Assembly (NCBI GenBank): GCA_946800325.1
Contig: OX326958.1
Span: 196,001-260,000, forward strand
Direction of reading: 5' to 3'
Length of the DNA: 64,000 nt
Source of the DNA: Luzula sylvatica
Taxonomy: Eukaryota > Streptophyta > Magnoliopsida > Poales > Juncaceae
The notes beneath the pieces are model-generated. The model did no database searches. It was not told where the DNA came from and saw only the letters and a list, made by a program, of their open reading frames with translations. The position numbers were made by a program, and so were the translations under genes. Positions 33,827-46,402 of this stretch are shown here, piece by piece (position 1 is the stretch's first letter; each line of letters opens with the position of its first letter).

Positions 33827-36135
33827 ATGGAGTACGATCCTTCTGATAGCAGCGGTGAGTTTCCACAACCTTCGTTGAAAAAGAAAAATGCGATTTTGTT
33901 TCCTCTGATTTCATACGATTTTAATGAATTCAACATCAAATTGCGGTTTTGGAGCTTATCTTACTGCAATTGATGCATGGATTTGCTGAATTCTATTCAA
34001 TTCGGTCTTCAACTATTAAAAACAAAAAACTAGGGTTTTCCATAATATGGTGTTTCCTGTATTTCATAAAACTGAATACTTTGGATTTATCAGCAAAACT
34101 TCTTCGTTGCTTTCATTTTAGGCAATTAGTTGATAGTAATGCATGGTTCGATCAGTGCAGTAATACTGAATGTAAATTGTCCTTAATTTGTCTTTATGCA
34201 GGGACTGACGATGACTTGCCACCATCTTACCAGAACAGGAACGGTAACGGGAGGACGGGCCCGCGTGTAAGTGGGAACGGACACGGTCGGTCCGCCGCAA
34301 CAGCTGTAGCAGGTGGTTCCTACTCTCGTGCTGGTCCCGGTGCAGGTGGACCAGGTCCGTCCCACAATAATACGGACAACAACATGGATGCTCAGATCCA
34401 CTTGCTCGAACAAGAAGCCTATTGCTCGGTTTTACGCGCCTTCAAGGCCCAAGCCGACGCCATCACTTGGGTTTGTGTTTCTTACAATCATCATTCATTC
34501 ATTCATTCATTATCAAATATAACCTCGTTAAATATTATTTTTGTTCGTTTGTTTTCAGGAGAAGGAAGGATTAATAACAGAGCTCAGAAAAGAGTTGAGG
34601 GTCTCTGACAAGGAACATCGAGAGCTCTTGAGCCGCGTCAATGCTGATGACATCATCAGGCGAATCAGGGAATGGAGACAAGGAGGAGCAAGGGGGGTTG
34701 TTCCCAATTTGGTACAACCCGGTTTGGATCCGGTACCGAGCCCGAGTGTTTCTGCGTCGAGAAAGAGGCAAAAAATAGGAGGAGGATCTCAACCGATGAG
34801 TTCTCTTCCTGCCACGGGAGTGGCTACACAATCTCCTGCCACATTTAATCCGCAACCTCCTCTACAACCTTCGATGCAACCTTCGTCCTCTTCTGCTCCT
34901 AGAAAAGGCGTCCCTCCCCCTTTCTCCAAGGGCAAGAAACCCAAATCGGTAATGACTTTTTCTTCTTTTCTTTTTTTTTGGCAAAAATGGATATTAATAA
35001 TAATGATAATGTTTAGGGGCAAAAAATGGGAGCAAAGGCAATGCCGAGCGGGAGAGGAGGGATTGGCGGTCAACAGAGCGGAGGAGGCAACAGGAATAAC
35101 AACACGGGTTTGGCCACAGAAAATGTGGGTGAAGGAGCAACAGGTGTAGGGATAGGTGCGGCACCTCCTAATTTGTACGATCCTCTGATTGGTCGAAAAA
35201 TAAGGATGAGGTGGCCTCAGGATAACGAGTTCTACGAGGCCGTGATTACCAATTTCAACCCTGCTGAGGTACTCACTCTACTTTTCGAGGTCATGTTATA
35301 TAATCGATGGATTGATTGATAAAAAGTTGAATGAAAACAGGGGTTGCATGAGGTGGTATATGATATACACACCCCAAACGAGACGTGGGAATGGCTCAAT
35401 CTCAAAGAGGTACATTAACTTTTGTAATTTGCGAAAGGGCATGTATGTAATTTTGAATGTAATTTTATAGATATCGCCGGAGGATATAAGATGGGAGGGA
35501 GAGGAAGCAGGAATAACGGCGAGTAGAGTGAGAGGAGGATCCATGAAAAAGTCGATGGGGAGAGGTGGCGGTGCGGTGCCAGGTGTTGGCAGGGGAAGAG
35601 GGGGAGGAGTAGGAGGATCGATGAAGAACATGTCGAAGAAGGAGATTGGGTTGCCGTCTTCTCAAAACGGCATTGCCAGGAAAATTCAAGATGATATCGA
35701 GATTCTTCATACCGAAACCCTCATCAAGGAGGTCTGTCCAATATTAATATTATTTCTTATTTTCTCTTTGTTTTAAACTTTACTGTTAAAAATCAGGTTG
35801 AGAGAGTTTTTAATGCTGCCCATCCCGATCCCATGGAGATTGACAAGGCAAAGAAACTCTTAAAGGTAATCAATCCTTTTTTTATTTATTTATTCTATTC
35901 TATATAAACAACTTGTATTATATTTACATGAATCAAAATTGTAAAAATAAATATCGGGCCATCTCGGAATCGAGGACCTGAAAATAAAAAGAAAAAGAAA
36001 AAGAAGATTAGGTTGGTAGGTTTGAATTTGAGAAAGAATAAAAAAGGAATAAAAATGCAGGAGCACGAACAAGCACTGATAGATGCGATTGCTAAGTTGG
36101 CGGAAGCATCGGATGGTGAGAGTGGTAAATACTAA
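33827..36135 (+). CDS. EML: EMSY-LIKE (EML) chromatin protein, ENT plus Agenet/Tudor domains
   Basis: Eight exons join in frame: 33827-33854, 34202-34470, 34559-34948, 35017-35268, 35341-35409, 35471-35731, 35797-35865 and 36061-36135, giving 470 aa. The first exon (28 nt) encodes MEYDPSDSS and is needed for the conserved SSGTDDDLPPS start. The ENT domain is at about residues 72-150 (IHLLEQEAYCSVLRAF, ending NADDIIRRIREWR). The Agenet/Tudor domain is at about 283-345 (LIGRKIRMRWPQDNEFYEAV, then YDIHTPNETWEWLNL). A helical C-terminal region follows (KIQDDIEILHTETLIKEVERVF). Linkers are Gly/Arg- and Pro/Ser-rich. EML proteins are nuclear histone readers implicated in Arabidopsis immunity and development; EML1 and EML2 have been linked to the same RPP7 pathway as EDM2, whose short homologue lies 29 kb away. 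Which EML member this is cannot be decided. Confidence 0.92.
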
Positions 36136-36760
36136 CTTCAACTTGTTCCCTTTCAAATCTTTTTGGATTTTTGTTGGTTTCTTTCAACTCGTTGGTTGCT
36201 CCCTCCCTCTGTCATCAATCATTTTAATTTCCCACTTGCATCGACATCAGACCAGAAATTGGAATTTGAATTAGACTTGTTTTTTTATAATTAATTTAAT
36301 TAATGTAGTTTAATTTAGGATGCAGATATAGATAATAATAGATGATAAACACGTCTTCTCTTAGTATTTAGTCTTATCAAATGATACATCCATCAACATG
36401 TGATCATAATAATAATAACAATAATTAACTTATTTCATTTACAACATTTATTCATTCATTGTGTTTTCACCTTTTGCATCTACAACTTTGTTTTGTTTTG
36501 TTGATAAATTACAACATTGTAATAAATAAAAAAACATGAATATGATAAGTTGAATTTTGTAATAAAGAAATTAACAAAATTGCATTTCAAGGGCAATGGA
36601 ATGAAATGAAAGAAGCATAACAAATAACAATACAAATAATAATAATAATAATATATTTTGATGAAGGGGGTGCAGATGAGAACAGATTCGTTGGAGTTGG
36701 AACCAGTGATGCTCTTCTCTAGAAGCTTATTATAATTATTATTATAATCATAATTAACAA

Positions 36761-36796
<36 letters not shown>

Positions 36797-38716
36797 GATG
36801 TATTTGTGTATTATTATCGAATGGCAAGCAAGTAGAATGTAATGTAATGGAATGGAATGATGTAGAATTAGTGAACTGAATTAAACGCATGTAACCATGT
36901 AATAATGGGACCCGATCCGAGCTAGCTAGCTTTTCTTATTTTCTTTTACTTTTACTCGTAGCAAGACAATTCTGAATTCTTAGCTTTGCTCACTATTATT
37001 GTATATTATTTACTTTTACTTTTATTTATTTATTTATTTGCTTCTCACATGTTATCTTTATTATACCAATACAATTGCATTTCATACATGACATCATATG
37101 TATCAACATATGCTCGTGCCTCTCTCTCTCTCTCTCTCTCGCTCTCTCTCATTTTGCTAAAATATTGGATTTGTTCCAACTTAAAATTAGAAAAAAAAAA
37201 TCAGAAAAAAAAATCAGAAATGATTATTTGATTTGGTTTTGAAAAAGAACAAAGTGAGATTTGGGGTATACACGAAATAGCTACGGTGCTTGTAAATAAG
37301 CCTACTCGATTTTAATATTTGCGTTTATGAATAGGGAGAAATCCTACCTACGCATGAAACTTGTTCATGAGTAAACTGTGATGAATGACGAATACAAATG
37401 GAATCCCCAATTCATGCTCAAAACAGTTCATTTGACAAATAGGGCAAAATAGACTAGTTATACAGATTCATAATTATTTCATGTTCAGACCTGGATCGTT
37501 TAAAAGATGACACTTTTTTTAATGAATTTAGACTGATTTTTCCAATTTGTTTCATTTTGAATCAAACTGTCGAGATCAATCTTGTATCTCATAGATCCAG
37601 AGTCCAACATCATGGAACCTTTCCATACTAATATAATTTCATCAAATTTTTCCATGCAAATTGAAAAAGAAAAATTCTTTGAAGCAGGTTAGCTAGTGTT
37701 CAACTTCAAACAAACCAAGCTTGTTTTCAGAGCAGTAAAATAAAAGTTTTACCAACTTATTTTTTTTCTTCAACGTACAGTCTAATCGCAATTAATAAAT
37801 CAAACAACCAAGACGAAATTTAAAAAAGACGCAGATTGAAATAGCACAGAACTGAAACTCGATAAAAATAATTCGAAATTAGAAGAATACCTGAAAACAG
37901 CAGTTCAGTTCATGATGCCCCTTTTGCCGCATTAAACCCGATCTTATCAATTAAAGCAAGTGGCATTTGCTAGACAAAAAGAAGGGAAATTGTAACAGAG
38001 AAAACAGAGAAGAAAAGGGAAAAGAAAAATTAATTGGGGAATCGTACCGGTGAAGGAACAGACGAACAATCTAATTATTTTTGGTTGTTGCAAGGTACGA
38101 ATAATGAATTTGTTGTTTGTACCGGTGAAGAATTGGGGGAAAAGGAATACTTTATTTCTTGGAGAGAGAGAGAGAGCGAGCGTTATTTTCTTTTCTTTTT
38201 CGGACAAATTTACGCATCAGCCCTCTTATAAACTTTTATTTTTCTATTGCCTTTTATAAAGTTTATTCCGGGATCTACTTTGTAAATATGGAAAATATGG
38301 ATCACGCGATGGTTATAACTTATATGATATCATAGCCACAATTTCACGTAAATCCCTGCAAAACCTCAAAATATAACATGTATTCCTCCAAAATATGGAA
38401 CATAATAGAATAGTCCTACAAAATATGTAAAATATCACCAATACTTCTTTCCTAATGTTTCAAACAAAAAAAAAACGTAAATTTTCAAAGATAGCGGATT
38501 AGATTTTAGTTTGAAATTGTTTCTGAAATCTCCTATATTATAAATTAAAATATCAGCATGATACACATATTATTCATATGCATATATAAATATCTAGATG
38601 TAATAAGTCTTAGGTTTCACGCACATGTTTCTTGAGTTAAATATAATGGTAAATCGGTATACTTCGAATTGGTATAACTGTAATAAATTTCGATTTGGAT
38701 TATAATGTAATAGGGA
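36136..38716. other. Intergenic; microsatellites and a possible minus-strand transcript at 37890-38230
   Basis: CT tracts lie at 36765-36796 and 37121-37150. On the minus strand, 38230-37890 reads like a transcribed 5' exon: a purine/CT leader, a duplicated TTCACCGGTAC word (about 38045 and 38120), a 19-codon ORF starting at about 37972 (MPLALIDKIGFNAAKGAS) and a consensus donor CAG|GTATTC. I found no second coding exon, so this could be a non-coding RNA or a gene remnant. Confidence 0.35.
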
Positions 38717-39951
38717 TATAGGGCCAATGTTACAGATAGCGTATATCGCTTACAGATCGGTCAGTCACCGATAAGAAATATGACTGACATAGCGGAAAAT
38801 ATCAGTGGTATAGCGGTTGCGTATTTTTTAATATTATTATATTAAATTAATTATTATAATATTAATTTATATAAGTTTCTTAAACTAATTTAAGTTTTAC
38901 ATGATTAATATTCAAAATTCAACAATACAACATAAATTTCAAGTTAAATTAAAGATATATTTAAAATTATACCATAAAATTACTAAATAATATAATAAAC
39001 TAAACCACGAAATCGTGTTCATTAACCATCGATATAGATGCGGATGCCCCCAATGAAAATCTAACCTCGTCCGGATCAAAATCGATTTCATCACCGACCA
39101 TCTCTTCATCCGAGTCACTCGAATCGAAATCTTCATTATCAACATCTCTTGTATCGTCGTTAGCCGTGTTGTAATTCTCATCAATTCCGCCAACTAACCA
39201 ATGTTGAGCCGTGTTGCTTGTACCATCCGAAGCAATAAGCACATCTTCAATCTCTTTCTTTTTCTTGTTAAACAACATATAATTGAATTGAACGTACACT
39301 AAATGGCTTAATCGCGCGGACTCCAATCTATTTCTTTTTTTTGTATGAATCTAACTCCACCAAAAAAACAAATAAACATTGTTTTAGATATTAATAAATT
39401 TTAAAGATATAGATATCGAATTTAAAATCGTACCCCTTCAAATGTGAGTGTGAAGTCGTGCAATCGGAGTTCTTGGAGGTTATCAAAGTGAAACTAGCAC
39501 ACCTTCGAGTGATGTTGTGGATTTCTTGCTCGTTGAAGTGATGATTTGTAGATGAAAGGAGAAAACATTAGGTTTCAAGCCAAATCCTAATTCATTTGGG
39601 TTCTTTTGTCGGGGAAGTTTTAGGTTAAAAAAAGAAAATATGCACTCTCTGTCACGTTGTGAAGTAATTAGATTAAGAAAAGAAGAAATGGAAAGACTGG
39701 GCCAAAATTTTTAGCAAAAATATTATTATAAAATGGGCCAGTCCAAATCATTATTTAAAATATATTACTTTTCAAGTTCAAATCGGTCCAAACCGGTTGA
39801 ATATCGGTCCATATTGACCTATATCGGTCATGTATCGGTCGACTGATTTACTCAAGTGATACGGGACATATCGTAACGGAGGGACACTGATTAGAGATAT
39901 GAAACCGACATACCGGTTCATATCAGTGATATTTATAACAGTGTATAGGGC
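38717..39951 (-). mobile_element. Non-autonomous hAT element, 1219 bp, with transposase C-terminal remnant
   Basis: The element is 38725-39943, flanked by TATAGGGC (38717-38724 and 39944-39951), an exact 8-bp duplication. The ends are CAATGTTACAGATAG and ATATTTATAACAGTG. On the minus strand 39326-39000 encodes a stretch with RLSHLVYVQFNYMLF, like the C-terminal dimerisation segment of hAT transposases, and then an Asp/Ser-rich tail. The catalytic core is missing. Subterminal ATCGGTC words are dense at 39780-39850. The element at 5690-6348 is a shorter relative. Confidence 0.9.
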
Positions 39952-40290
39952 TCAGGGTATAGCTTTATAGGATTCAAGTTATAAGATGTATGGTTCAATC
40001 CAACATAACAGGGTTTAGTGTATAGGGTTATAGAGTTCAGGATATAGGAATATCGGATTCAATGTATTAAATTATAGGGTTCAGGGTATAGGATTAATTT
40101 GATGTACTAATTTGTAGTTCTATTTAAATGGTTGCACATTTCATATTCCGGTTCATTCATTCATTCGACAACACATGAAATAGCGGAAGGGTGGAAGAGT
40201 GGATAAAATCTAATTCTATTTTACTCCAATGGGTGTTCGGGAGATTAAATAATGGAAGAGTGAAAATAAAAGTTAAATTAATATTTTTTA
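39952..40290. repeat. Degenerate TATAGGGTTCAGGG-type repeat
   Basis: Irregular copies of tatagggttcaggg and ggattcaa words run from about 39944 to 40100, also seen before the hAT element at 38700-38724. They superficially recall telomere-like repeats but are too degenerate to call. No gene is seen here. Confidence 0.5.
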
Positions 40291-40499
40291 TTAAGAAGGA
40301 TGAGAGAGAGAAAGAAAAAAAAAATTATTCCATCTTCTTCCACTCTTTCATCTCTCTCATGGAATAAAGTTAAACCACTTTATTCCATTTTCTTCCAACC
40401 TTGTTCGCGGAATAAAATAATTTTTTTCACAATCTTTCATTGTTCCACTCTAATTCCATGTTGCCGAACGGTTCTTCCTCTTTATCTTCATCTTCCTCC

Positions 40500-41750
40500 T
40501 CTTCTTTTTGTCAATTCCAGCAAAATGGACGTAACAATTGTAGAAAACGAGAGTAGTTCCATATACGAAGGTGCAACACCAAAAATGATTGCACCAAATC
40601 GATCTATGAATCGGGGTTTGTTGTGTTAAGAAATTTATCGTCACACTGGTTGGGGGTCTAACGTCGATTTAAATATTAAAGGAAGATGTCCTAGAATATC
40701 TCCAAATCGTGGAGTAGTGTTCTATCTTAGTCCAATAACAAATGAAAATGAGTATGTTACGTTTCGTACATTTCATAAAATTCGACAGTTGTTCCTAGCC
40801 TTTCGTGGAATTGTACAAAGAACCGGTGGAGAGACAACCTCCACTGCAGGAAAACGAATCCGACGAAGAGTATGAAGCAACGGTAAGAAATTCTTTACAA
40901 AACAAATCCGACGAAGATGAGGAGGAGGATCAAGTATTGCATTCCCGATTTTACTTACACGAACTATGTCGACATGGATAACGTCGGGACATTCGGCAAT
41001 CCCCCAGCCAATTCATTCGAGGACATTGAACAAATCGAATTGAGTATGACATATTTCTAGGTACTTGAATACACGGCCACATGCGTTAATACTCAAAATT
41101 TACTTCTTGGTCAAACTTTTGTTTCCAAACCAGAATTGGTTAGCGCCATAAACATTTTTAGCATTTCGAACCATCGTGAACTGAAAGTTATTCACTCGAA
41201 CAAAACCGTTTATATCGTTGGTTTGTAAGTTAAAAAACGAGTTCAGCTGTCTTTGGAGATTGCACGCTTCAATAAATCAAGAGGAGTTTTAGAAATTAAA
41301 GATTTTAAAAATCAACACGCGTGTCTTAATCCTTCGATCGATACTGATAATAAACAATTATCTACTGGTAATAAATACTATTATCGGTACTGATAATACT
41401 ATTTTGCGGGCATTGTTTTTGGTGCAATTAGAGAAGATTTAACTATAAAATCGAAAACAATAATAGAATTTATTAGAGTACAATTCAATTATACAATATC
41501 ATATTGGAAACCTTGGCATGCAAAATAAAAGGCTATGAAGTATTTATTTGATAGCTAGAAAGAGTCGTACAATTTGTTGAAATATTTGATTAGCGCAATT
41601 GCACGAACGAATCCGGGCATGATTTATTCATTTCAAACCAAATATTGAAGAGTTTGAATGTTTGTGTTGGGTTTTTGATCCATCCATTAGGGGTTTTGAA
41701 TGTTGCAAATGTTGTAAATTGTGGATAATTTGTTAATATCTTTTATGAAG
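40500..41750 (+). pseudogene. Mutator-like (MuDR-type) transposase pseudogene
   Basis: Translation in shifting frames gives pieces with a MuDR look: LLLGQTFVSKPELVSAI and a CLWRLHAS / RGVLEIKDFKNQHAC block at about 41095-41330 (the N-terminal DNA-binding region). YWKPWHAK, ESYNLLKYLI and AIARTNPG follow at about 41505-41620 (the stretch before the catalytic domain). Stops and frameshifts interrupt all of it, and the DDE core is not seen. It is a dead relative of the autonomous element class that could have mobilised the foldback element, although no direct link is shown. Confidence 0.7.
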
Positions 41751-42839
41751 TAAGAAGCGGATGAAGCGAACAGATTTGAAAGTTGCTTGGTGTTAGTTGC
41801 CCCATAAATATCTTATATTGGGTCCATAATGTCTTTGTGTAAAAATTAATTTTGAACAATCATTTGATTAATAGGCTTTTATTTTGTGTTTCAATGTCCA
41901 TAATGCCTAGCCCCTCATTCTTTTCTGGCTCCCCCCTCCCCACACACACACCTCCCACAAAGGAATGTTCTTATTAGGGAAGTTCTCTCATTAATTAACC
42001 AGGTTGGTATTAGAAATACTTGCATGTAATAAACAGGTAAAGATCGCAATACTGCTTTGATAAGTGTAATATTTCAAATTGATAGTATACGCGGCGTGAA
42101 ATTATAATATCAAATTGAACATAGTACGATATATATATCCAAAATGTTTATATATGTGCCAATAGCTACACAATCTAGTTGGTTGAGTGTTTGACACAAT
42201 AAAATCGAATGTGGAAATGATTATAAGTTCAAATCCCGATGATAGAACCTATAATAACGATAATTCGTGGTCTAGGAATCTTTTTAAAAACAAAAAAGTC
42301 TAATACAGTCCTTTTCCCAAAAGACAAACACGAAGATAATAACCTCATCTTACCAATGAATTAAATATCAATGCAATAGCATTGTTATATGGCAAATTAC
42401 AAAAAGTATATCTAAAACGCAATACCAAAATCTATTAACTAACTACGCCATAGCACCGCTATAGAACCCAACAGCGAAAATCATTAGTAAATCGCACCCA
42501 AATCGCTATCAGTCACTGCATCGCAACATAAATCATTACACCTTACTAATCGAGTATTATATAAAAAAATAAAAAGAAATGTTAAGAAATGTTTATCAAC
42601 GTGGCGGATTAATAAATTAAAAATGGTAAAGATGACCAAATTTGACTAACCAAACTTGCAACGAGAACGCAAATTACAACCAGTCAGATGAGCAAAAAAC
42701 ACGGGAGTAAATGAAAATAGAAAGCAAACATATCGTCTTGTAAGGGCACAGCTAATTTGAATCCATTCATATTCATCTTAAAATGGTTTTAACGAACAAA
42801 AAGAAAAGAAAAATCAAATCAGAAACATGGATGTGCTAA
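41751..42839. other. Intergenic; SINE-like unit at about 42165-42300
   Basis: At 42170-42245 an A-box-like TAGTTGGTTGAGTG and a B-box-like AGTTCAAATCCC, about 50 bp apart, suggest a tRNA-derived SINE on the plus strand. The remainder is AT-rich with no gene. 42640-42839 is the 3' flank and likely 3' UTR of the SPL gene. Confidence 0.45.
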
Positions 42840-44866
42840 TTAAAGGGACCAATGTATCACATCATGACCATCATCACCGGCATCACTATGCCCGTAAGAC
42901 CTACTATCATCACCTATTATACTTTGCCGGTTTCCATGTAATGCTGACTCGAGTTCACCTGAAAACTGACTCGTCTGATCAGGTCGACCCATTATTCCAG
43001 GTCCAATATTTTGATGTACGGTATGAACTGAAGTAGTAATTGTACTTGCTTCATGAGAGCCTCTAAAACCTACTGGGTTTTGAAAGCTGTCAGTACCGGT
43101 GGCTCCACTCCATTGTACCGGAGATGACAGAAGAGAGAGAGCACAGCTTGAGCTCGGTATGCCTGCTAGGATTTCATTTGAACTTGGGAAGAATGGTCGA
43201 CTTGTAGGGGCTTGAGGAAAGTCATGTGGGTTGCTATTCACTACAGCCACATTGTGACTCGAGTTACTCGAACCAAACTCAACTGTGGTTCTTGGCCTTG
43301 TAAAATCCATGATGAATCCTCTTGATCGGTTACCATCGTCTGCACATTTCAAGTTAATGATCAGTAAAATATGCTCCAAAACAACACACAAGCAAAATCA
43401 AGGTGAAATTCATAAATGGTTTATAAGAATTTAACTCAATTCCCGTCTATGCTATTCAAATTTCAAATTTTCCATCAAGTGCCACTTCAGTCCTAGAAAA
43501 TAGAAGTATATTTAAAAACCAGTATATATATTCATGAATTTTACAACTATCAATCGAAAGATAAATGAAAAGAAATAAATTTCAACTTGGTTCATAAATA
43601 CTAAATTACGAGTATGAAAATTCATACCCAATTAAATGGACCCAAAGGAGCAACACATTTTAAACTAGTTAACCATATACAAAAAATGAAGTGCATATAA
43701 ATATAATACAAGCTTATGCTTGATATGTGTTAAATAAGTATATAAGTATATGTTAAAAACTTAAATGGGTATATGGTAAATGAGTAAATTGAGCCGGTTT
43801 AACATGTAAAAATTCTAATTTTACACATCATTGTCTTATTTGATTGGTTCCCCAATCATCACTAATTGCCAACACACCAATTATTGTGGAGGAATTTGGA
43901 GGGACAAGTATATTTTTCCTCGTGGAATTTGGAGAATCCGTTTAACACTAACCATGGAAAAATGGCAAAAAATGTCTAGGGTGGGTGAGTAGGGGCCCAG
44001 CAGTCGGCTTTCTACGTCGTTCATTATGCCCTGCTAAACGTCTACGACAGCTACGCTTCCCTTGGTCAAACTCTGATATTATGTGGAACCTAGAAATAAG
44101 ACCATAACCAAATTTAATTAGGGGAGACATGTATAAGTTTCTATATGTGTATCCTTGCAATACCATACCATCCAATGTCCCAATCTACTTTAGTTCATTA
44201 AGAAATAGACCATAATTCAATGAATAGTTTAGTGAAACTCGATCATCCTAAACCTAGCAGCCAATAATATGAAATAGTTTAGTGAAACTCGATCATCCTA
44301 AACCTAGCAGCCAATAATATGAAATAGTTTAGTGAAACTCGATCATCCTAAACCTAGCAGCCAATAATATGAAATATCAATCACGTACCAACTATTAAAT
44401 CACTCGATCCCTGAAACTTGATCATCCGACACAACATTATTTTGTTTTAACTTATTAAATTGCTCAATTCTACTCATAATTATGACATGCGTGCATATGA
44501 AATAAGTTTAGTCAGCAATTGATTTTACCTACTGCACTGTTGGCAAAATCTCTGATCGAGTCCGCCCACGATAACTCTAGGCGATTTGGAATGAGGCCCG
44601 CAAACCCTATGCTTGCAATAGTAGGGCTTCGCGCCACTCAGGTCGACCCCACATCCCTCCACCTGGCATTTCCCCATTGGCTGTTGCTGCTGCTGCTGCT
44701 GCCCTTGACTCTGACCCCTTCTCGATGACGATGCCGATGAGGATGATGATGTGGAGCCTCTAGAACCCATATGATGTCCCTCATTGTAAGCACTTGTTTG
44801 CTCCGAGTAGATCTTATGATCAGGGAAATTGAAAGAGCTTGAGTTTGGGTTTGAACTCGAACCCAT
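42840..44866 (-). CDS. SPL: SBP-box transcription factor (SPL), miR156-regulated
   Basis: Three exons join in frame: 44866-44529, 44089-43953 and 43339-42840, giving 324 aa. The SBP domain spans about residues 67-142, split after QQCSR by intron 1 as usual for the family. Zinc ligands are C67, C72, C89 and H92 (first site) and C108, C111, H115 and C127 (second). The nuclear signal is [18 protein letters not shown] poly-Gln run (7) and a Ser-rich N-terminus precede it. CALSLLSSP near residue 230 is encoded by the miR156 target. The protein ends in HWSL, as SPL9 and SPL15 do (NWSL). SPL proteins bind GTAC cores and drive vegetative phase change and flowering. Assignment to the SPL9/15 or SPL13/16 group is not settled. 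Confidence 0.93.
43125..43144 (-). promoter_or_regulatory. miR156/157 target site in SPL exon 3
   Basis: The plus strand here reads TGACAGAAGAGAGAGAGCAC, which is miR156 itself except for one base (A for U at position 14). The SPL mRNA is therefore complementary with a single mismatch outside the cleavage centre. It encodes ALSLLS, as in other targeted SPL genes. Confidence 0.95.
44221..44375. repeat. Three-copy 50-bp tandem repeat in SPL intron 1
   Basis: The unit containing agtgaaactcgatcatccta begins at 44231, 44281 and 44331, an exact 50-bp period, with near-identical copies. It is intronic (44090-44528). Confidence 0.95.
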
Positions 44867-45697
44867 CTCTCTCTCTCTCTCTCTCTCTCTACGAAGCTCA
44901 ACGAAGACTGTCGAGAGAGATTGATTTGAACTTGCAACTGCTCTCTCTCTCGTTCTCTCTTAAGACGAGGTTGAATGCGTGCGACGCTCACTTTCTCTCT
45001 CTAGGAATGGGGATAGGTACAGGGGAGCTAGGGTTTGAGGAGGGGAGGAAAAAAGAAAGAGGGTAGATGACCGACAAGAGATGCTGTATTGGCAAGGGAA
45101 AGGGGGAGACAGCGACAGCTTTTCATTTTAAGCTACAGTGCCATTGATGATGGATATTCATAATTGATAATCGATACGAAATGCATTATTAATTTTTGAA
45201 ACCCTAAAAAGAAAAGAAAGAGAGAGAAAGGGAGTTTAAATATTTTGCATGAACAGTAACGTTGGGAAGACGACAGGGCACTGAGGGCAGGTATATCGGA
45301 CTTGGGATTCACTGTGGATTTAATACTTGCTGTCTTTCTTATGTCCGCGCTTTTTTAATTCACATTCCTTTCTTTAATCCACCACACTGCACGGAATCTC
45401 TTCGAATCTTTTTTTACTTTTATTTTTATTCAAGGTGCGCATATTTTTATACTTGGTTTGAATTTTCTTTAGACGCGACAATGCTTAATATTTTTAATTT
45501 TTTTCTTTGAACTTTTCAATTTTATTTAAAAGTCAAAATTTAAATTAATTAATTCTGAAATAATATTTATTTTCATGATTTATTCCATTTAACTTGATAT
45601 AAATTAAAATCAAGATTTTAATTTAAAAATCTCATGATTTATATTAATATATAGGTACTAACAGTATTATATAAAAATAAATAAAATATATAATAAT
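44867..45697 (-). promoter_or_regulatory. SPL 5' leader and upstream region
   Basis: A (CT)n tract at 44866-44890 (GA-rich on the coding strand) directly precedes the ATG, and further GA runs occur at 44940-45000, as is common in plant leaders. 45200-45240 is purine-rich. No clear TATA box was fixed. Beyond 45300 the sequence is AT-rich, without a gene. Confidence 0.45.
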
Positions 45698-46402
45698 GAG
45701 AAATTTTCAAAAAAACTTCCTAACTTCTTTTAATATTTTAAAACAAAGTTCTATTTTTTAATCTAAAAAAAAATCCTCTACCGAATTGTTTTTTCAAATA
45801 ACCTCCTATGGAGGTTAAAACTAACGACTCATGGTGTTAAAATAATTTTTTGACCAAAATACCCTTCAATTTTCATATGCAGTAATTAAAAAATATATTT
45901 TTTATAAATTTAAAAAAAAAATCATAAATATTTTTTAACATCTAGTAATTGAAAAAAATAAAAATATTACATATTGTGTTTATATAATTTTAATATTTTA
46001 TGTATTATTCTGGAAAACTAACATTAGATAAGAATAAAATAAACAACAATAAACGCCTTGAAAATGTATTGATAGAAAAATAATTGTTTAAACATCTTTT
46101 TTTTATTTTCATTCTTCTTTTATGTATTTTTTTTAATAATTTTATGACATTTTATTTTTTAAATATTTGCAAGATGTTTTTTTAATATAGCTGTTCATCT
46201 TATTATTATTTTATGTTTATTTTTCAGAACAAAAAGTATAAAAGTCAAATATATGTAATGTATGAAATATTAAAATTATATAAACATGCATATAATAATT
46301 GTGTTTTTAATTACGATATGCTAAAAATCTCATGAAATATTGCAAGATGTGGGGTTTTTTATAATATCCAAAAAGTTAGGGGGGTATGAAAAAATTCCGA
46401 TA
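45698..46402. repeat. Dispersed MULE-type MITE copy B
   Basis: It begins gagaaattttcaaaaaaac and ends gaaaaaattcc, imperfect inverted ends, flanked by ataataat on both sides (8 of 9 bp). It is collinear with 7190-7710 and about 61309-61700. Shared landmarks include caaaataccc, attacatattgtgttta, aaaactaacatta, gcaagatgt and ggatattataaaaaa (inverted at the right end). It has no coding capacity. Confidence 0.6.

Noticed and set aside
39944..40100. Interstitial telomeric repeat
   Set aside because: TATAGGGTTCAGGG copies are irregular and do not match TTTAGGG in tandem.
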